DNA of 64,000 nt, from NCBI GenBank assembly GCA_963789025.1, contig CAWBIT010000005.1, positions 620,001-684,000 on the forward strand, in the 5' to 3' direction. The notes beneath the pieces are model-generated. The model did not search any database, had not been told where the DNA came from, and was given only the letters and a program-made list of their open reading frames with translations. This document shows, piece by piece, positions 1 through 9,234 of the stretch. The position numbers and the translations under genes are program-made. The first letter of the stretch is position 1, and the number at the start of each line of letters is the position of its first letter. Source of the DNA: AP-15 sp963789025 (GTDB lineage: Bacteria; Pseudomonadota; Alphaproteobacteria; ATCC43930; CGMCC-115725).

Positions 1-1
1 G

Positions 2-1162
<1,161 letters not shown>

Positions 1163-1167
1163 CTGAG

Positions 1168-1785
1168 TCAGCGGGCCGGCATGCTGCTGCCACTGCCTCG
1201 CTCCTCGCCCTCCTTTGCGAGGAGCCCCGCCAGCTGTCCGCCATTGCGTTGGATCAACCCGGCAAATTCCGAGCGTTCGGTCAACGCCATGCTGACGCCG
1301 TCGACGCTTACATCGGTAATCTTATAGACGCCCTTTCGTGTGTTTAGCCGCCAATCGACCTTGATCGGCGGGCCCTGCGGACGAATGATCTCGCTCGAGA
1401 CGATCGCACCCCCGGGCTCGGTGCGGCTGCCTAGGACCCGCAAACTCTCGCCACTGTATTCGGCAAGGCGCTGTCCGTAGAAGCGCACGAGATGAGCTTC
1501 CAGGAGACTTTTGAACTCCTGCCGCTCGGCTTCGCTCGCTCCGCGCCAGTACGGGCCTAGAACGAGACGGGAAATGCTCCTCTGATCGAAATCCTGATGG
1601 AGCGCCCGGTGGAAATAAGCGCGCTTCTGGTCCGGGCTTGCACTGGAGCGGATCACCTCGATTGCCTGGTTGCCGAGGTTCCGGATGAAGTCGTCGGGAC
1701 CCGCCGCAGCGGCAGGCTGAAACGGGGCTGCGGCTGCCGCCGAAAGCAACGCGAACCAAGTCGTCAGAAGGAAACGGCGCATCAT
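1168..1785 (-). CDS. mlaC: MlaC/Ttg2D-family periplasmic phospholipid-binding protein
   Basis: A 205-residue exported protein with a signal peptide (MMRRFLLTTWFALLSAAAAA) and cleavage near residue 27. The rest fits MlaC: DFIRNLGNQAIEVIRS at the start of the mature part, DFDQRSISRLVLGPYWR, and a C-terminal YKITDVSVDGVSMALTERSE. MlaC carries phospholipid between the outer-membrane MlaA complex and the inner-membrane MlaFEDB transporter. Here it stands alone: no mlaD, mlaE, mlaF or mlaA is adjacent. It converges on the EttA gene with five bases between them, so each may limit read-through of the other. Some alphaproteobacteria keep mlaC near hopanoid or squalene genes; none are visible here. Confidence 0.88.
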   Translation of the reverse strand: MMRRFLLTTWFALLSAAAAAPFQPAAAAGPDDFIRNLGNQAIEVIRSSASPDQKRAYFHRALHQDFDQRSISRLVLGPYWRGASEAERQEFKSLLEAHLVRFYGQRLAEYSGESLRVLGSRTEPGGAIVSSEIIRPQGPPIKVDWRLNTRKGVYKITDVSVDGVSMALTERSEFAGLIQRNGGQLAGLLAKEGEERGSGSSMPAR

Positions 1786-1851
1786 CTCCTATACCTCGCA
1801 GGCTGTACCAGCTTACGAGCTAACGGCTCCCGCTCGCGTCGGGTTCTCTCT

Positions 1852-2241
1852 TCAACGCGCCCGGTGATGGATGAAGTCGGTAATCAACTCCAGCGCGCGC
1901 CGCGCATCCGGTGAAGTCGGGTCGCGCGGGATGAGGGCGTGCGGTTGGCCCTCGAATTTGTGGAACGCGATCGAGCTGCCGGCCTTGCTATAGGCGGCCG
2001 CGAAATCGGCGGCCATGCCGGGGGTCAGATTGTCGTCGGCGGTCCCTTGCATGATCAGCGCGGGCGGTTCGTCGACCGCCTCGCCGCGTTCCAGGATCAG
2101 CTGCGGGCTGCCTTCCGACATCGCTTCTTCGGACGGCCAGAACTGGTGGTGGGCTTCGACCAGCCGGTCGTTGCCGCGCTCGATGACCGCGCGATGGTAA
2201 TGCAGCCGCACCCGTGGCGCGAGGCTGAACGCAATCCACAC
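1852..2241 (-). pseudogene. C-terminal fragment of an alpha/beta-hydrolase (esterase/BD-FAE-like)
   Basis: The 129-residue frame holds only the C-terminal third of an alpha/beta hydrolase. It has the late acidic element (LIMQGTADDNL, likely carrying the catalytic Asp) and the catalytic-His segment (FEGQPHALIPRD). The nucleophile elbow (GxSxG) and oxyanion region that should precede them are missing. Upstream the frame stays open for a short way (reading R-I-S-G-S-P-V-W-I-A-F) but shows no recognisable hydrolase core or good start; the listed GTG start is arbitrary. It is read here as a 5'-truncated relic. A separate small gene is possible but unlikely given the family. Confidence 0.6.
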
Positions 2242-2403
2242 CGGCGAACCAGATATGCGTATGGCTGCGACGGGTCGGGAGACAGGGCGGCCGCGGGCAC
2301 CTTTTGGTCGCGGCCGATCGCTTCCTGAGTCACCGCGTGATGTCGGATCCGGAGTCGTTTCCCAGCCGCCGCGGAAGGCAGCCGGGAGAGATCACGCGAC
2401 GGG

Positions 2404-2769
2404 TCAGCTGGCTGGGACCGCCTGCCAGCCGGTGTTGCACTGCGTTACATACGGGTAATAGCCTGCTGGATCGGAGCAATAGTACCAGGTTTGGCTGGCG
2501 TAAGGCTGGCTGTAGTCGTAGTAGTCATAATCTGGATAAGACCCCCACCCCGGATAATCATAATACGGCCACGCCAGTCCGGGAGCGGCCCACCACCAGC
2601 CGTAGCGTCCGCCGTGCCAGCCATGGTACCAGTGCCCCCCGCGGCCACCGTCAAAGCCGTTGTGCAAGCCCGCGAAGCTACCGTGGAAGCCGCTCCCGTG
2701 AAACCCGCCTCCTCGGAACGCACCCCCTTGGAACCCGCTCGGGTGAAATCCGCCGCCGTGCAGCTGCAA
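2404..2769 (-). CDS. Gly/His/Tyr-rich hypothetical secreted protein
   Basis: A 121-residue low-complexity protein. Residues 5-45 are built from GGGFH, GSGFH and GGAFRG units, then comes a Trp/Tyr/Pro-rich middle (WYHGWHGGRYGWWW, DYDYYDYS). The end, YYCSDPAGYYPYVTQCN, is a tail seen on many small exported proteobacterial proteins of unknown role. The listed start is TTG, and an in-frame TGA lies only two codons upstream. Relatives normally begin with a signal peptide, so the 5' end has probably been lost by a frameshift, or the copy is dying. No function can be assigned. Confidence 0.55.
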   Translation of the reverse strand: MQLHGGGFHPSGFQGGAFRGGGFHGSGFHGSFAGLHNGFDGGRGGHWYHGWHGGRYGWWWAAPGLAWPYYDYPGWGSYPDYDYYDYSQPYASQTWYYCSDPAGYYPYVTQCNTGWQAVPAS

Positions 2770-3103
2770 TGCTCACCACACCTCGCCTTTTACTAGGCCG
2801 GGCGGTGCTATTGCCTAATCCGAGCATCGATGACTACCTTATCGTACCTATCCGCCCAGGGTTCGTGACGACCCAGCCGGCTTCATCAGTGGATATGTGT
2901 TGTTGAGGCCAGCTGCACCAATCACCCTTAGTAAATTTTGGTAAATACGAGCAGCGCAACCGAACTTCGACCCTTCGGTTCTCACTATGCGAAGCGGAAG
3001 TTGCTGCGCTTTACAAATTCTTACCAAATTTTACTCGGGCTGGCTCCCCGCACACCTACATTTGCAAATTCGATGTCGGCCCAGGAGTTAGCGGGGGTTT
3101 TGC
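2770..3103. other. Intergenic region before the RND operon, holding a long imperfect palindrome
   Basis: No gene is seen. Between 2930 and 3035 the sequence folds back on itself: AGTAAATTTTGGTAA (2930-2944) pairs with TTACCAAATTTTACT (3021-3035) with one mismatch, and inner parts (AGCAGCGCAACC / GGAAGTTGCTGCGCT) also pair partly. It ends about 70 bases before the pump start codon, so it could be an operator for the efflux genes or a small MITE-like insertion. Confidence 0.6.
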
Positions 3104-6100
3104 TTGGGGATCGTTCGCTTTGCGCTGAAATACCCACACACCTTCTACGTGGTGGCAGCGCTGATCCTGTTTCTCGGCGTGACGGCCGCCGTCGAAATGC
3201 CGACCGATATTTTCCCCGAGATCAACATCCCGGTCGTCACGGTGATCTGGCAATACACCGGCCTCGACACGACCGAGATGGAGCAGCGCTTTACCACTTA
3301 TAGCCAGTACGCGATCAGCTCCAACGTCAACGGCATCAAGGACATCGAAGCCGAAACCGTCAACGGCATTTCGGTGCAGAAGCTCTATTTCCAGCCCGAT
3401 GTGAACCTCGATCTGGCGATCTCGCAGATCGTTGCTGCGACGAACGCCATCCGCGCACTGCTCCCGACCGGGACCCAGCCGCCGATCGTCGTACAGTACA
3501 GCGCCTCTGCGGTTCCTGTCCTGCAGATCAGCCTTAGCTCCGACAATCTCAGCGAATCTCAGCTCTACGATTACGGCATCTACCGGCTGCGCCAAATGAT
3601 TGCGCCGGTCCACGGCGTCACCTTGCCGACCCCGGCGGGCGGAAAATACCGGCAGATCATGGTGGACATCGATCAGACGAAGCTTTTGGCCAAGGGACTG
3701 ACGCCGCTGCAGGTCGTGAACGCGGTCAACACGCAGAACCTGACCTTACCCGGCGGCGATGAAAAGATCGGCAAGATCGATTACACCGTCCGCACCAATT
3801 CGATGCCGCCGACGATCGAGGCGCTCAACGACATTCCGGTCAGCTATTCGAACGGCGCTACCGTTTTCCTCCGGGACATCGGTCATGTGCGGGATGGCAA
3901 TCTGGTGCAGCAGAACATCGTTCGGGCAGACGGCAAACGCTCGGTGCTGCTCAGCATCATCAAGAACGGCAATGCTTCGACACTGACCGTTGTTAATGCG
4001 GTCAAGCATGTGCTCGATATCGCGCGGGCCGCAGCCCCCTCCGGCATGGTCATCAAATCGCTATTCGATCAGTCGGTATTCGTCACCTCCTCGGTAGTAG
4101 CGGTGTTGCGTGAAGGGGCGATCGCCGCGGGGCTTACGGCGCTGATGATCCTCCTCTTCCTCGGCTCGTGGCGCCCGACGATCGTCGTGATGATCTCGAT
4201 CCCGCTGGCGATGCTGACCTCGCTCGTCGTGCTCTATTTCCTCGGCGAGACGATCAACACGATGACATTGGGCGGCCTGGCCCTTGCGGTCGGCATCCTC
4301 GTCGACAATTCGACGGTGACGATCGAGAACACCTATCGCCTGCTCGATGAAGAGAAAATGCCGCTGCCAAAAGCGACGCTGCATGGCGCCGCCGAAATCG
4401 CGGTGCCGACGTTGGTCTCGACACTCGCGATCAGCTGCGTCTTCACCTCGGTGATCTTTCTCGAAGGGCCGGCGAAATACTTGTTCACGCCGCTCGGCCT
4501 GGCCGTCGTCTTCGCCATGCTCGCCTCCTACGGCCTCTCGCGAACCTTGACGCCGATCACGATCGGACAACTGCTGAAGGGCCAGCATAACGGCGGGCCC
4601 GTGGGAAATGCCGGGAACGGCTTTTTTTCGCGGTTCCATGACTCCTTCGAGCGCGGCTTCGAGCATTTGCGCGAGGGTTATGTCGGGCTGCTCGCAATGT
4701 TGCTGACCCGACGGGTTATTGTCCCGATCCTCGCCGTCCTAGTGCTGTCCCTCGGCGCCCTGATGTTCGTCTTTGTCGGCCGCGATTTCTATCCGGCCAT
4801 AGACGGCGGTATGATCCAGCTGCACGTCCGCGCGCCGCCGGGCACCCGCATCGAGGTGACAGAGCAGATCTTCCAGAACGTCGAGGACAAGATCCGCCAG
4901 GTCATCCCGAAACAAGACCTCGATCTGATCGTCGACAATTTCGGGGTGCCGGCGCGTTCCTACAACTGGGCGTTCTCCGACGGCACTACGATCGCAGTCA
5001 ACGACGGCGTGATCATGGTCTCGCTCAAGGAGGGCCACGCCCCGACTTCCGACTACGTCCGCAAATTACGGCAGGTGCTGCCCGCGGCTTTCCCAGAGGA
5101 CATGTTCTATTTCCAGCCCGCCGATATGGCGACGCAGATTCTGAATTTCGGGCTCACCGCGCAGATCGACGTTCGCACCGTAGGCTACGACCGGGTCAAA
5201 AACCTGCACCTTGCAGAGGAGCTGCAGCGCCGCATCGCCGCCATTCCGGGGGTTGTCGACGCCCATTTGCAGCAGGAAGTCCATGCCCCCGATTTCTTTG
5301 TCCAGATCGACCGTGCGCGAGCCCTGCAGTTCGGTATTACGGTAAACGACATCGGCAACAACATCACAGCGAGCTTGAGCTCGTCGGAGCAGGTGTCGCC
5401 GAACTTCTGGACCGACCCGACGAACGGGATTCCCTATTACATCGCGGTGCAGACGCCCCAATATCAGGTCAGCTCGCTGGGTGAGCTCGGCAATACGCCG
5501 GTCAGCACGGGAACCGCCCCGCCGACGACCCAGCCCGTGCCGGGCGAGCTGCAAAATGTGGCAACCTTCACCCGCGACTCGGTGCCGGGCAGCGCTAACG
5601 AGGCCAATATCCAGCCGGTCTACGAGGTTTATGCCAGCACCCAGGGACGCGATCTCGGCAGCGTCGCGACCGACATCGACAAGGTCACGACCGACCTCAA
5701 GAAACAGCTCGCACCCGGCAACACGATCCAGGTGACCGGCCAAATCGACAGCATGAACCAGGCCTTCCGCGACATGACGATCGGCTTGTTGTTCGCGGCC
5801 GTGTTCGTTTACTTGCTGATGGTGGTCAATTATCAGAATTTCGGTGATCCGTTCGTCATCATTCTGGCATTGCCGGCGACCTTCTGCGGCATCGTCACGA
5901 TGCTTTACATCACCGGCACGACGCTCAGCGTTCCCTCGCTGATGGGCGCGATCATGGCGGTTGGTGTCGCCTCGGCAAACTCGATCCTGCTCGTCACTTT
6001 TGCGCGCGAGCAGCAGCTCGCCGGCTCGACAGCCTTCGACGCCGCCGTTTCGGCCGGGCACACCCGAATCCGGCCGGTGCTGATGACCGCGAGTGCAATG

Positions 6101-6295
6101 ATCGTCGGCATGATCCCGATGGCCATCGGCGGGCCGGGCGAGGAACAGAACGCCGCGCTGGCACGCGCCGTCATCGGCGGCCTGTTGTTTGCGACCCCGA
6201 CCACCTTGCTCGTCGTGCCCTACCTGTTTGCGATGCTGCGCAAGGGTAATGACGGCAAACCGGCCCACGGCGTCTTCGAGGAGGTTCCCGAATGA
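3104..6295 (+). CDS. RND-family efflux transporter permease (AcrB/MexB/CzcA superfamily)
   Basis: A 1,063-residue inner-membrane RND pump of full family length. It has the first membrane helix (YVVAALILFLGVTAAV), two large periplasmic loops, and repeated membrane bundles around residues 335-490 and 850-1040. Such pumps form trimers and export drugs, solvents or metals with proton antiport. Helix 4 reads ILVDNSTVTIEN, so D401 is kept but its usual partner Asp is N402. In helix 10 the segment GVASANSILLV has A958 where AcrB has its relay Lys. This departs from the classic AcrB relay and is nearer metal or less-studied RND branches; the substrate cannot be named. The start is TTG after a G-rich stretch. 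The stop overlaps the adaptor start (ATGA), so the two are translationally coupled. Confidence 0.95.
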   Translation: MGIVRFALKYPHTFYVVAALILFLGVTAAVEMPTDIFPEINIPVVTVIWQYTGLDTTEMEQRFTTYSQYAISSNVNGIKDIEAETVNGISVQKLYFQPDVNLDLAISQIVAATNAIRALLPTGTQPPIVVQYSASAVPVLQISLSSDNLSESQLYDYGIYRLRQMIAPVHGVTLPTPAGGKYRQIMVDIDQTKLLAKGLTPLQVVNAVNTQNLTLPGGDEKIGKIDYTVRTNSMPPTIEALNDIPVSYSNGATVFLRDIGHVRDGNLVQQNIVRADGKRSVLLSIIKNGNASTLTVVNAVKHVLDIARAAAPSGMVIKSLFDQSVFVTSSVVAVLREGAIAAGLTALMILLFLGSWRPTIVVMISIPLAMLTSLVVLYFLGETINTMTLGGLALAVGILVDNSTVTIENTYRLLDEEKMPLPKATLHGAAEIAVPTLVSTLAISCVFTSVIFLEGPAKYLFTPLGLAVVFAMLASYGLSRTLTPITIGQLLKGQHNGGPVGNAGNGFFSRFHDSFERGFEHLREGYVGLLAMLLTRRVIVPILAVLVLSLGALMFVFVGRDFYPAIDGGMIQLHVRAPPGTRIEVTEQIFQNVEDKIRQVIPKQDLDLIVDNFGVPARSYNWAFSDGTTIAVNDGVIMVSLKEGHAPTSDYVRKLRQVLPAAFPEDMFYFQPADMATQILNFGLTAQIDVRTVGYDRVKNLHLAEELQRRIAAIPGVVDAHLQQEVHAPDFFVQIDRARALQFGITVNDIGNNITASLSSSEQVSPNFWTDPTNGIPYYIAVQTPQYQVSSLGELGNTPVSTGTAPPTTQPVPGELQNVATFTRDSVPGSANEANIQPVYEVYASTQGRDLGSVATDIDKVTTDLKKQLAPGNTIQVTGQIDSMNQAFRDMTIGLLFAAVFVYLLMVVNYQNFGDPFVIILALPATFCGIVTMLYITGTTLSVPSLMGAIMAVGVASANSILLVTFAREQQLAGSTAFDAAVSAGHTRIRPVLMTASAMIVGMIPMAIGGPGEEQNAALARAVIGGLLFATPTTLLVVPYLFAMLRKGNDGKPAHGVFEEVPE

Positions 6296-7587
6296 GCGAC
6301 CTCGAACAACCACCCCTGCTCAAAGGGCCGCCACCGCGGCCGCTGCTTCCAGCGCCTGATCGCGATGCCCCCGAACCGCCGCCAGCCGGACCTAAGCGGC
6401 GCGGCGGGTTCGGGCGCCGGTGGCTTGGCCTCAGCGTCCTCTTGCTGCTTACGGGCGCGTTCGCGCTGGGCGTATGGCGGCATTACGAGCAGCACCGCCA
6501 GGTCATGGACACCGCCGAACAGCACGCGAATTTCGTGCCTAGCGTACGTGTCGAGGCAGTGGCGCAGCGTTTTGGCAGACTGCACGTGACATTGCCGGCG
6601 ACGACGCTCGGTTTCGTGGAAGCCAACGTTTACGCACGCGCCAGCGGCTATGTGCTGAAGCGCTATGTCGATATCGGTGATCACGTCAAGGCCGGGCAGC
6701 TCCTCGCCGAGATCACCGCGCCCGAGGTCGAGGACCAGATCGCGCAATATCAGAATAGTATGCAGCAGGCTCACGCGACGCGGAACCAGAATCAAGCGCA
6801 ACAGTCGCTGGACCAAGTCACCTGGGGACGCGACTCGGTCCTTGTCAATCAGGGCTGGGTGACGAAGCAGCAGGGCGACGTCGATCGGTACACTTTACAA
6901 GCCCAGCAGCACGCGACGACGGCAGCTCATTACAGTGCTGCGGCAACACAGGCGCAGCTTAGATATTACAATCAGCAGAAGATCTATCAGCAGGTCGTCG
7001 CTCCGTTCGATGGCGTGATCACGCAGCGCAACATCGATGTCGGCAGCCTGATCACGGCCGACGCGACCGGCGGCACCTCGATGTTTGCGATGACCCACAG
7101 CGACGTGATCCGCGTTTGGGTTTATGTGCCGCAGGATGACGCCTTTGGCGTCAAGCCAGGCGTCGAGGCGGTCATTCGCGTGCCCGCGATGCCCAACCTG
7201 ACCTTTCATGGCAAAGTAACGCGGATCGCCGATGCGCTGCAGCCGGGAACGCGGACCCTGCTGACCGAGGTCGACGTTCCCAACCCGGATGGGGCGCTGC
7301 AGCCGGGGGTCTATTGCACGGTCGAGCTGAAGATCCCACGGCAATCGCCGGCGCTTATCGTGCCCGCTTCAGCGATCATCTTCAATCAGTACGGCATGCA
7401 GGTCGCAGTGGTCGAAAATGGCGTCGCCCATCTGCACAAGATTGCGATCACCACCGATTACGGGACCGAAGTCGAGGTCAACGAGGGCGTCAAGGACGGC
7501 GATCAAGTGGTACTTCAACCGCCCGTCAACTTGGCCGGCGGCGACAAGGTGAAGATCATCCCGGAACCGCCGGCAGCGACGCCGTAA
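6292..7587 (+). CDS. RND efflux periplasmic adaptor subunit (membrane fusion protein)
   Basis: A 431-residue adaptor. Residues 1-40 are a Pro/Arg-rich cytosolic tail, 44-62 an uncleaved membrane anchor (WLGLSVLLLLTGAFALGVW). Next come the first lipoyl half (ARASGYVLKRYVDIGDHVKAGQLLAEI), a Gln-rich coiled-coil hairpin (about 145-225), the second lipoyl half (VVAPFDGVITQRNIDVGSL), and beta-barrel and membrane-proximal domains. It would bridge the permease encoded just upstream to an outer-membrane channel. No TolC-type channel gene lies in this window. The hairpin is unusually rich in Gln, His and Thr (QQHATTAAHYSAAATQAQ). It overlaps the pump gene by four bases. Confidence 0.93.
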   Translation: MSDLEQPPLLKGPPPRPLLPAPDRDAPEPPPAGPKRRGGFGRRWLGLSVLLLLTGAFALGVWRHYEQHRQVMDTAEQHANFVPSVRVEAVAQRFGRLHVTLPATTLGFVEANVYARASGYVLKRYVDIGDHVKAGQLLAEITAPEVEDQIAQYQNSMQQAHATRNQNQAQQSLDQVTWGRDSVLVNQGWVTKQQGDVDRYTLQAQQHATTAAHYSAAATQAQLRYYNQQKIYQQVVAPFDGVITQRNIDVGSLITADATGGTSMFAMTHSDVIRVWVYVPQDDAFGVKPGVEAVIRVPAMPNLTFHGKVTRIADALQPGTRTLLTEVDVPNPDGALQPGVYCTVELKIPRQSPALIVPASAIIFNQYGMQVAVVENGVAHLHKIAITTDYGTEVEVNEGVKDGDQVVLQPPVNLAGGDKVKIIPEPPAATP

Positions 7588-7609
7588 TCGCATCAGGGAA
7601 ACCGATCGA

Positions 7610-7747
7610 ATGAGGCGAATCATTGTTCGCCTGATCGTGATTGGCTCGATGCTGGCGCTCCCGGCCTGCGCCGATGCGATTGACGTCATCTGCCCTCCAG
7701 CCGGCCAGTGTCCGAACGTGCGTCCGTGGCATGGCGGCGGCTACTGA
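7610..7747 (+). CDS. Small Cys-containing lipoprotein-like peptide (45 residues)
   Basis: A 45-codon frame starts 22 bases after the adaptor stop on the same strand. It has a compact signal sequence (RRIIVRLIVIGSMLALPAC) ending in a plausible lipobox L-P-A-C with Cys20. The mature part would be 26 residues and contains two more Cys (28 and 34) plus a WHGGGY end. Its position suggests a third cistron of the efflux operon, perhaps a small envelope accessory. No family is recognised. Such short frames can arise by chance, but start, signal peptide, lipobox and spacing all agree. Confidence 0.5.
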   Translation: MRRIIVRLIVIGSMLALPACADAIDVICPPAGQCPNVRPWHGGGY

Positions 7748-7839
7748 TTTACGACGCTTAATGGCGCTTTACTTCGGATATCAGTGACCCGCTATAAACT
7801 GTAGCGAATCTTCTGTATCGGCAGAAACGAGGGTTTCAA

Positions 7840-8472
7840 ATGCCCGCAAAAGTTCAAGTCATCTTTTACAGCATGTATGGGCATGTCTATCAGATGGCGG
7901 AGGCAGTCGCTGCCGGGGTCCGCGACGCTGGCGCCGAGGTGACCCTGTGGCAGGTGCCGGAACTCGTCCCCGACGAGATATTGGAAAAGAGCGGCGCGGC
8001 TCCTGCCCGCGCGGCCTTCGCCCACGTGCCGGTGGCAAACCCGACGCAATTGGCGGAAGCCGACGCCGTCATCTTCGGCACCCCGACACGCTTCGGCAAC
8101 ATGGCCGCCCAGATACGAAACTTCCTCGATCAAACGGGCGGGTTGTGGGCGAACGGTGCGCTGGTCGGTAAGGTGGGGAGTGTCTTTACTTGCACCGCAT
8201 CGCAGCACGGCGGCCACGAGACCACGCTCGTCAGCTTTCATTTCACCTTGCTGCACCACGGCATGGTCGTCGTCGGCGTGCCCTACACGGAGCAGCGGCT
8301 GATGAACATGGCTGAGATCACCGGCGGCACTCCTTATGGCGCCACGACCCTGGCCGGCATCGACGGCTCACGCCAGCCCAGCGAAAATGAGCTCGCCATC
8401 GCGCGCTTTCAGGGCAGCCATGTCGCGCAGATCACCAACGCACTGGTAGCCGGTCGTAAAGTAGTCAGCTAA
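7840..8472 (+). CDS. wrbA: NAD(P)H:quinone oxidoreductase WrbA
   Basis: A 210-residue flavodoxin-like protein matching WrbA along its length (typical length about 200). The FMN phosphate loop is YSMYGHVYQMAEAVAAG near the N-terminus. The flavin-binding TPTRFGNMAAQIRNFLD and the CTASQHGGHETT segment that closes the isoalloxazine site are both present. WrbA is a cytosolic tetramer that reduces quinones by two electrons, limiting semiquinone and superoxide. It is preceded by about 90 bases without a gene and seems to be a single-gene unit. The ATG at 7840 lies shortly after a weak purine run (ACGAGGG). Confidence 0.94.
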   Translation: MPAKVQVIFYSMYGHVYQMAEAVAAGVRDAGAEVTLWQVPELVPDEILEKSGAAPARAAFAHVPVANPTQLAEADAVIFGTPTRFGNMAAQIRNFLDQTGGLWANGALVGKVGSVFTCTASQHGGHETTLVSFHFTLLHHGMVVVGVPYTEQRLMNMAEITGGTPYGATTLAGIDGSRQPSENELAIARFQGSHVAQITNALVAGRKVVS

Positions 8473-8643
8473 GTCTCCCCTTTGTTGCGCGGAGGCTGGT
8501 TAGTCGTGGCTCACCCGCTCGGCAATCAGCCAGCGTTCGTCGGTGTGCTCGGAGCGCTCGAACCGCTTCCTCAACCGCCGACAGACCAAGACTTCGTGGT
8601 TCGAGGGGCGGACGGATCTACCTCTTTCACGGTCGTACGCGGA

Positions 8644-9036
8644 TCATGATGACTTGATACCCGCTTCACCAAGCCCGAGACTCGAACGAATACACGCGAG
8701 CAAATCGTCCTCGCTGAACGGTTTGGTGAGATAGCCGATCACGCCGGCTTGCAGAGCGCGCTCGCGCGACCTTTCGTCGGGAAAGGCCGTGATGAGAATG
8801 GTGGGAATGGGCTCACCGGATGCGACCAGTCGATTATGAAGCTCAATTCCGGTCATCCCGGGCATTTGCACGTCTGCAATCACGCAGGACGCGTTGCGCC
8901 GGCGTCTGGACTTCAGAAGATCCTCGGCGCATTCGAACGCCATTGCTACATAGCCCAGCGATCTGACGAGGCTCGTCAGAGCCTCTCGCACCGACTGATC
9001 GTCGTCGACGATCGCTATGACGGCTTTCCTTGGCAA
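8644..9036 (-). CDS. Single-domain response regulator (CheY/FixJ-N-like receiver)
   Basis: 130 residues, all receiver domain with no output domain. It has the acidic pocket (IAIVDDDQSVREAL), the phosphoacceptor Asp in VIADVQMPGMTG, the switch Thr in ILITAFPDE and the conserved Lys in YLTKPFSEDDL. Sequence flavour is that of FixJ-type receivers. It is downstream of two histidine kinases on the same strand, after a gap of about 200 bases. It may accept phosphate from either kinase and pass it on or act by protein contact. There is no DNA-binding part, so direct gene control is not expected. Confidence 0.9.
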   Translation of the reverse strand: MPRKAVIAIVDDDQSVREALTSLVRSLGYVAMAFECAEDLLKSRRRRNASCVIADVQMPGMTGIELHNRLVASGEPIPTILITAFPDERSRERALQAGVIGYLTKPFSEDDLLACIRSSLGLGEAGIKSS

Positions 9037-9234
9037 ATTCGGTCCTCAGCTCGAACCAGAAATAATGCGCCGCATGGGTTTCCGCCATTGCACAAGGGTC
9101 GGTTCCGGCCGCTTAAAGGAAAGATCGGCCAGCGGAACGGCTTATTGCGATTATACTTGAGTATAGGCTGGGCACACTTTCGGAAAGTCTTCCCGACCTA
9201 GGGTGTCCACGCCACGCCGCGGCGGCTAAGCGCG

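Noticed and set aside
5066..6313. A 415-codon open frame on the minus strand across the RND pump gene
   Set aside because: It is a codon-bias shadow of the pump gene; rich in Arg, Asp and His, with no family pattern or signal.
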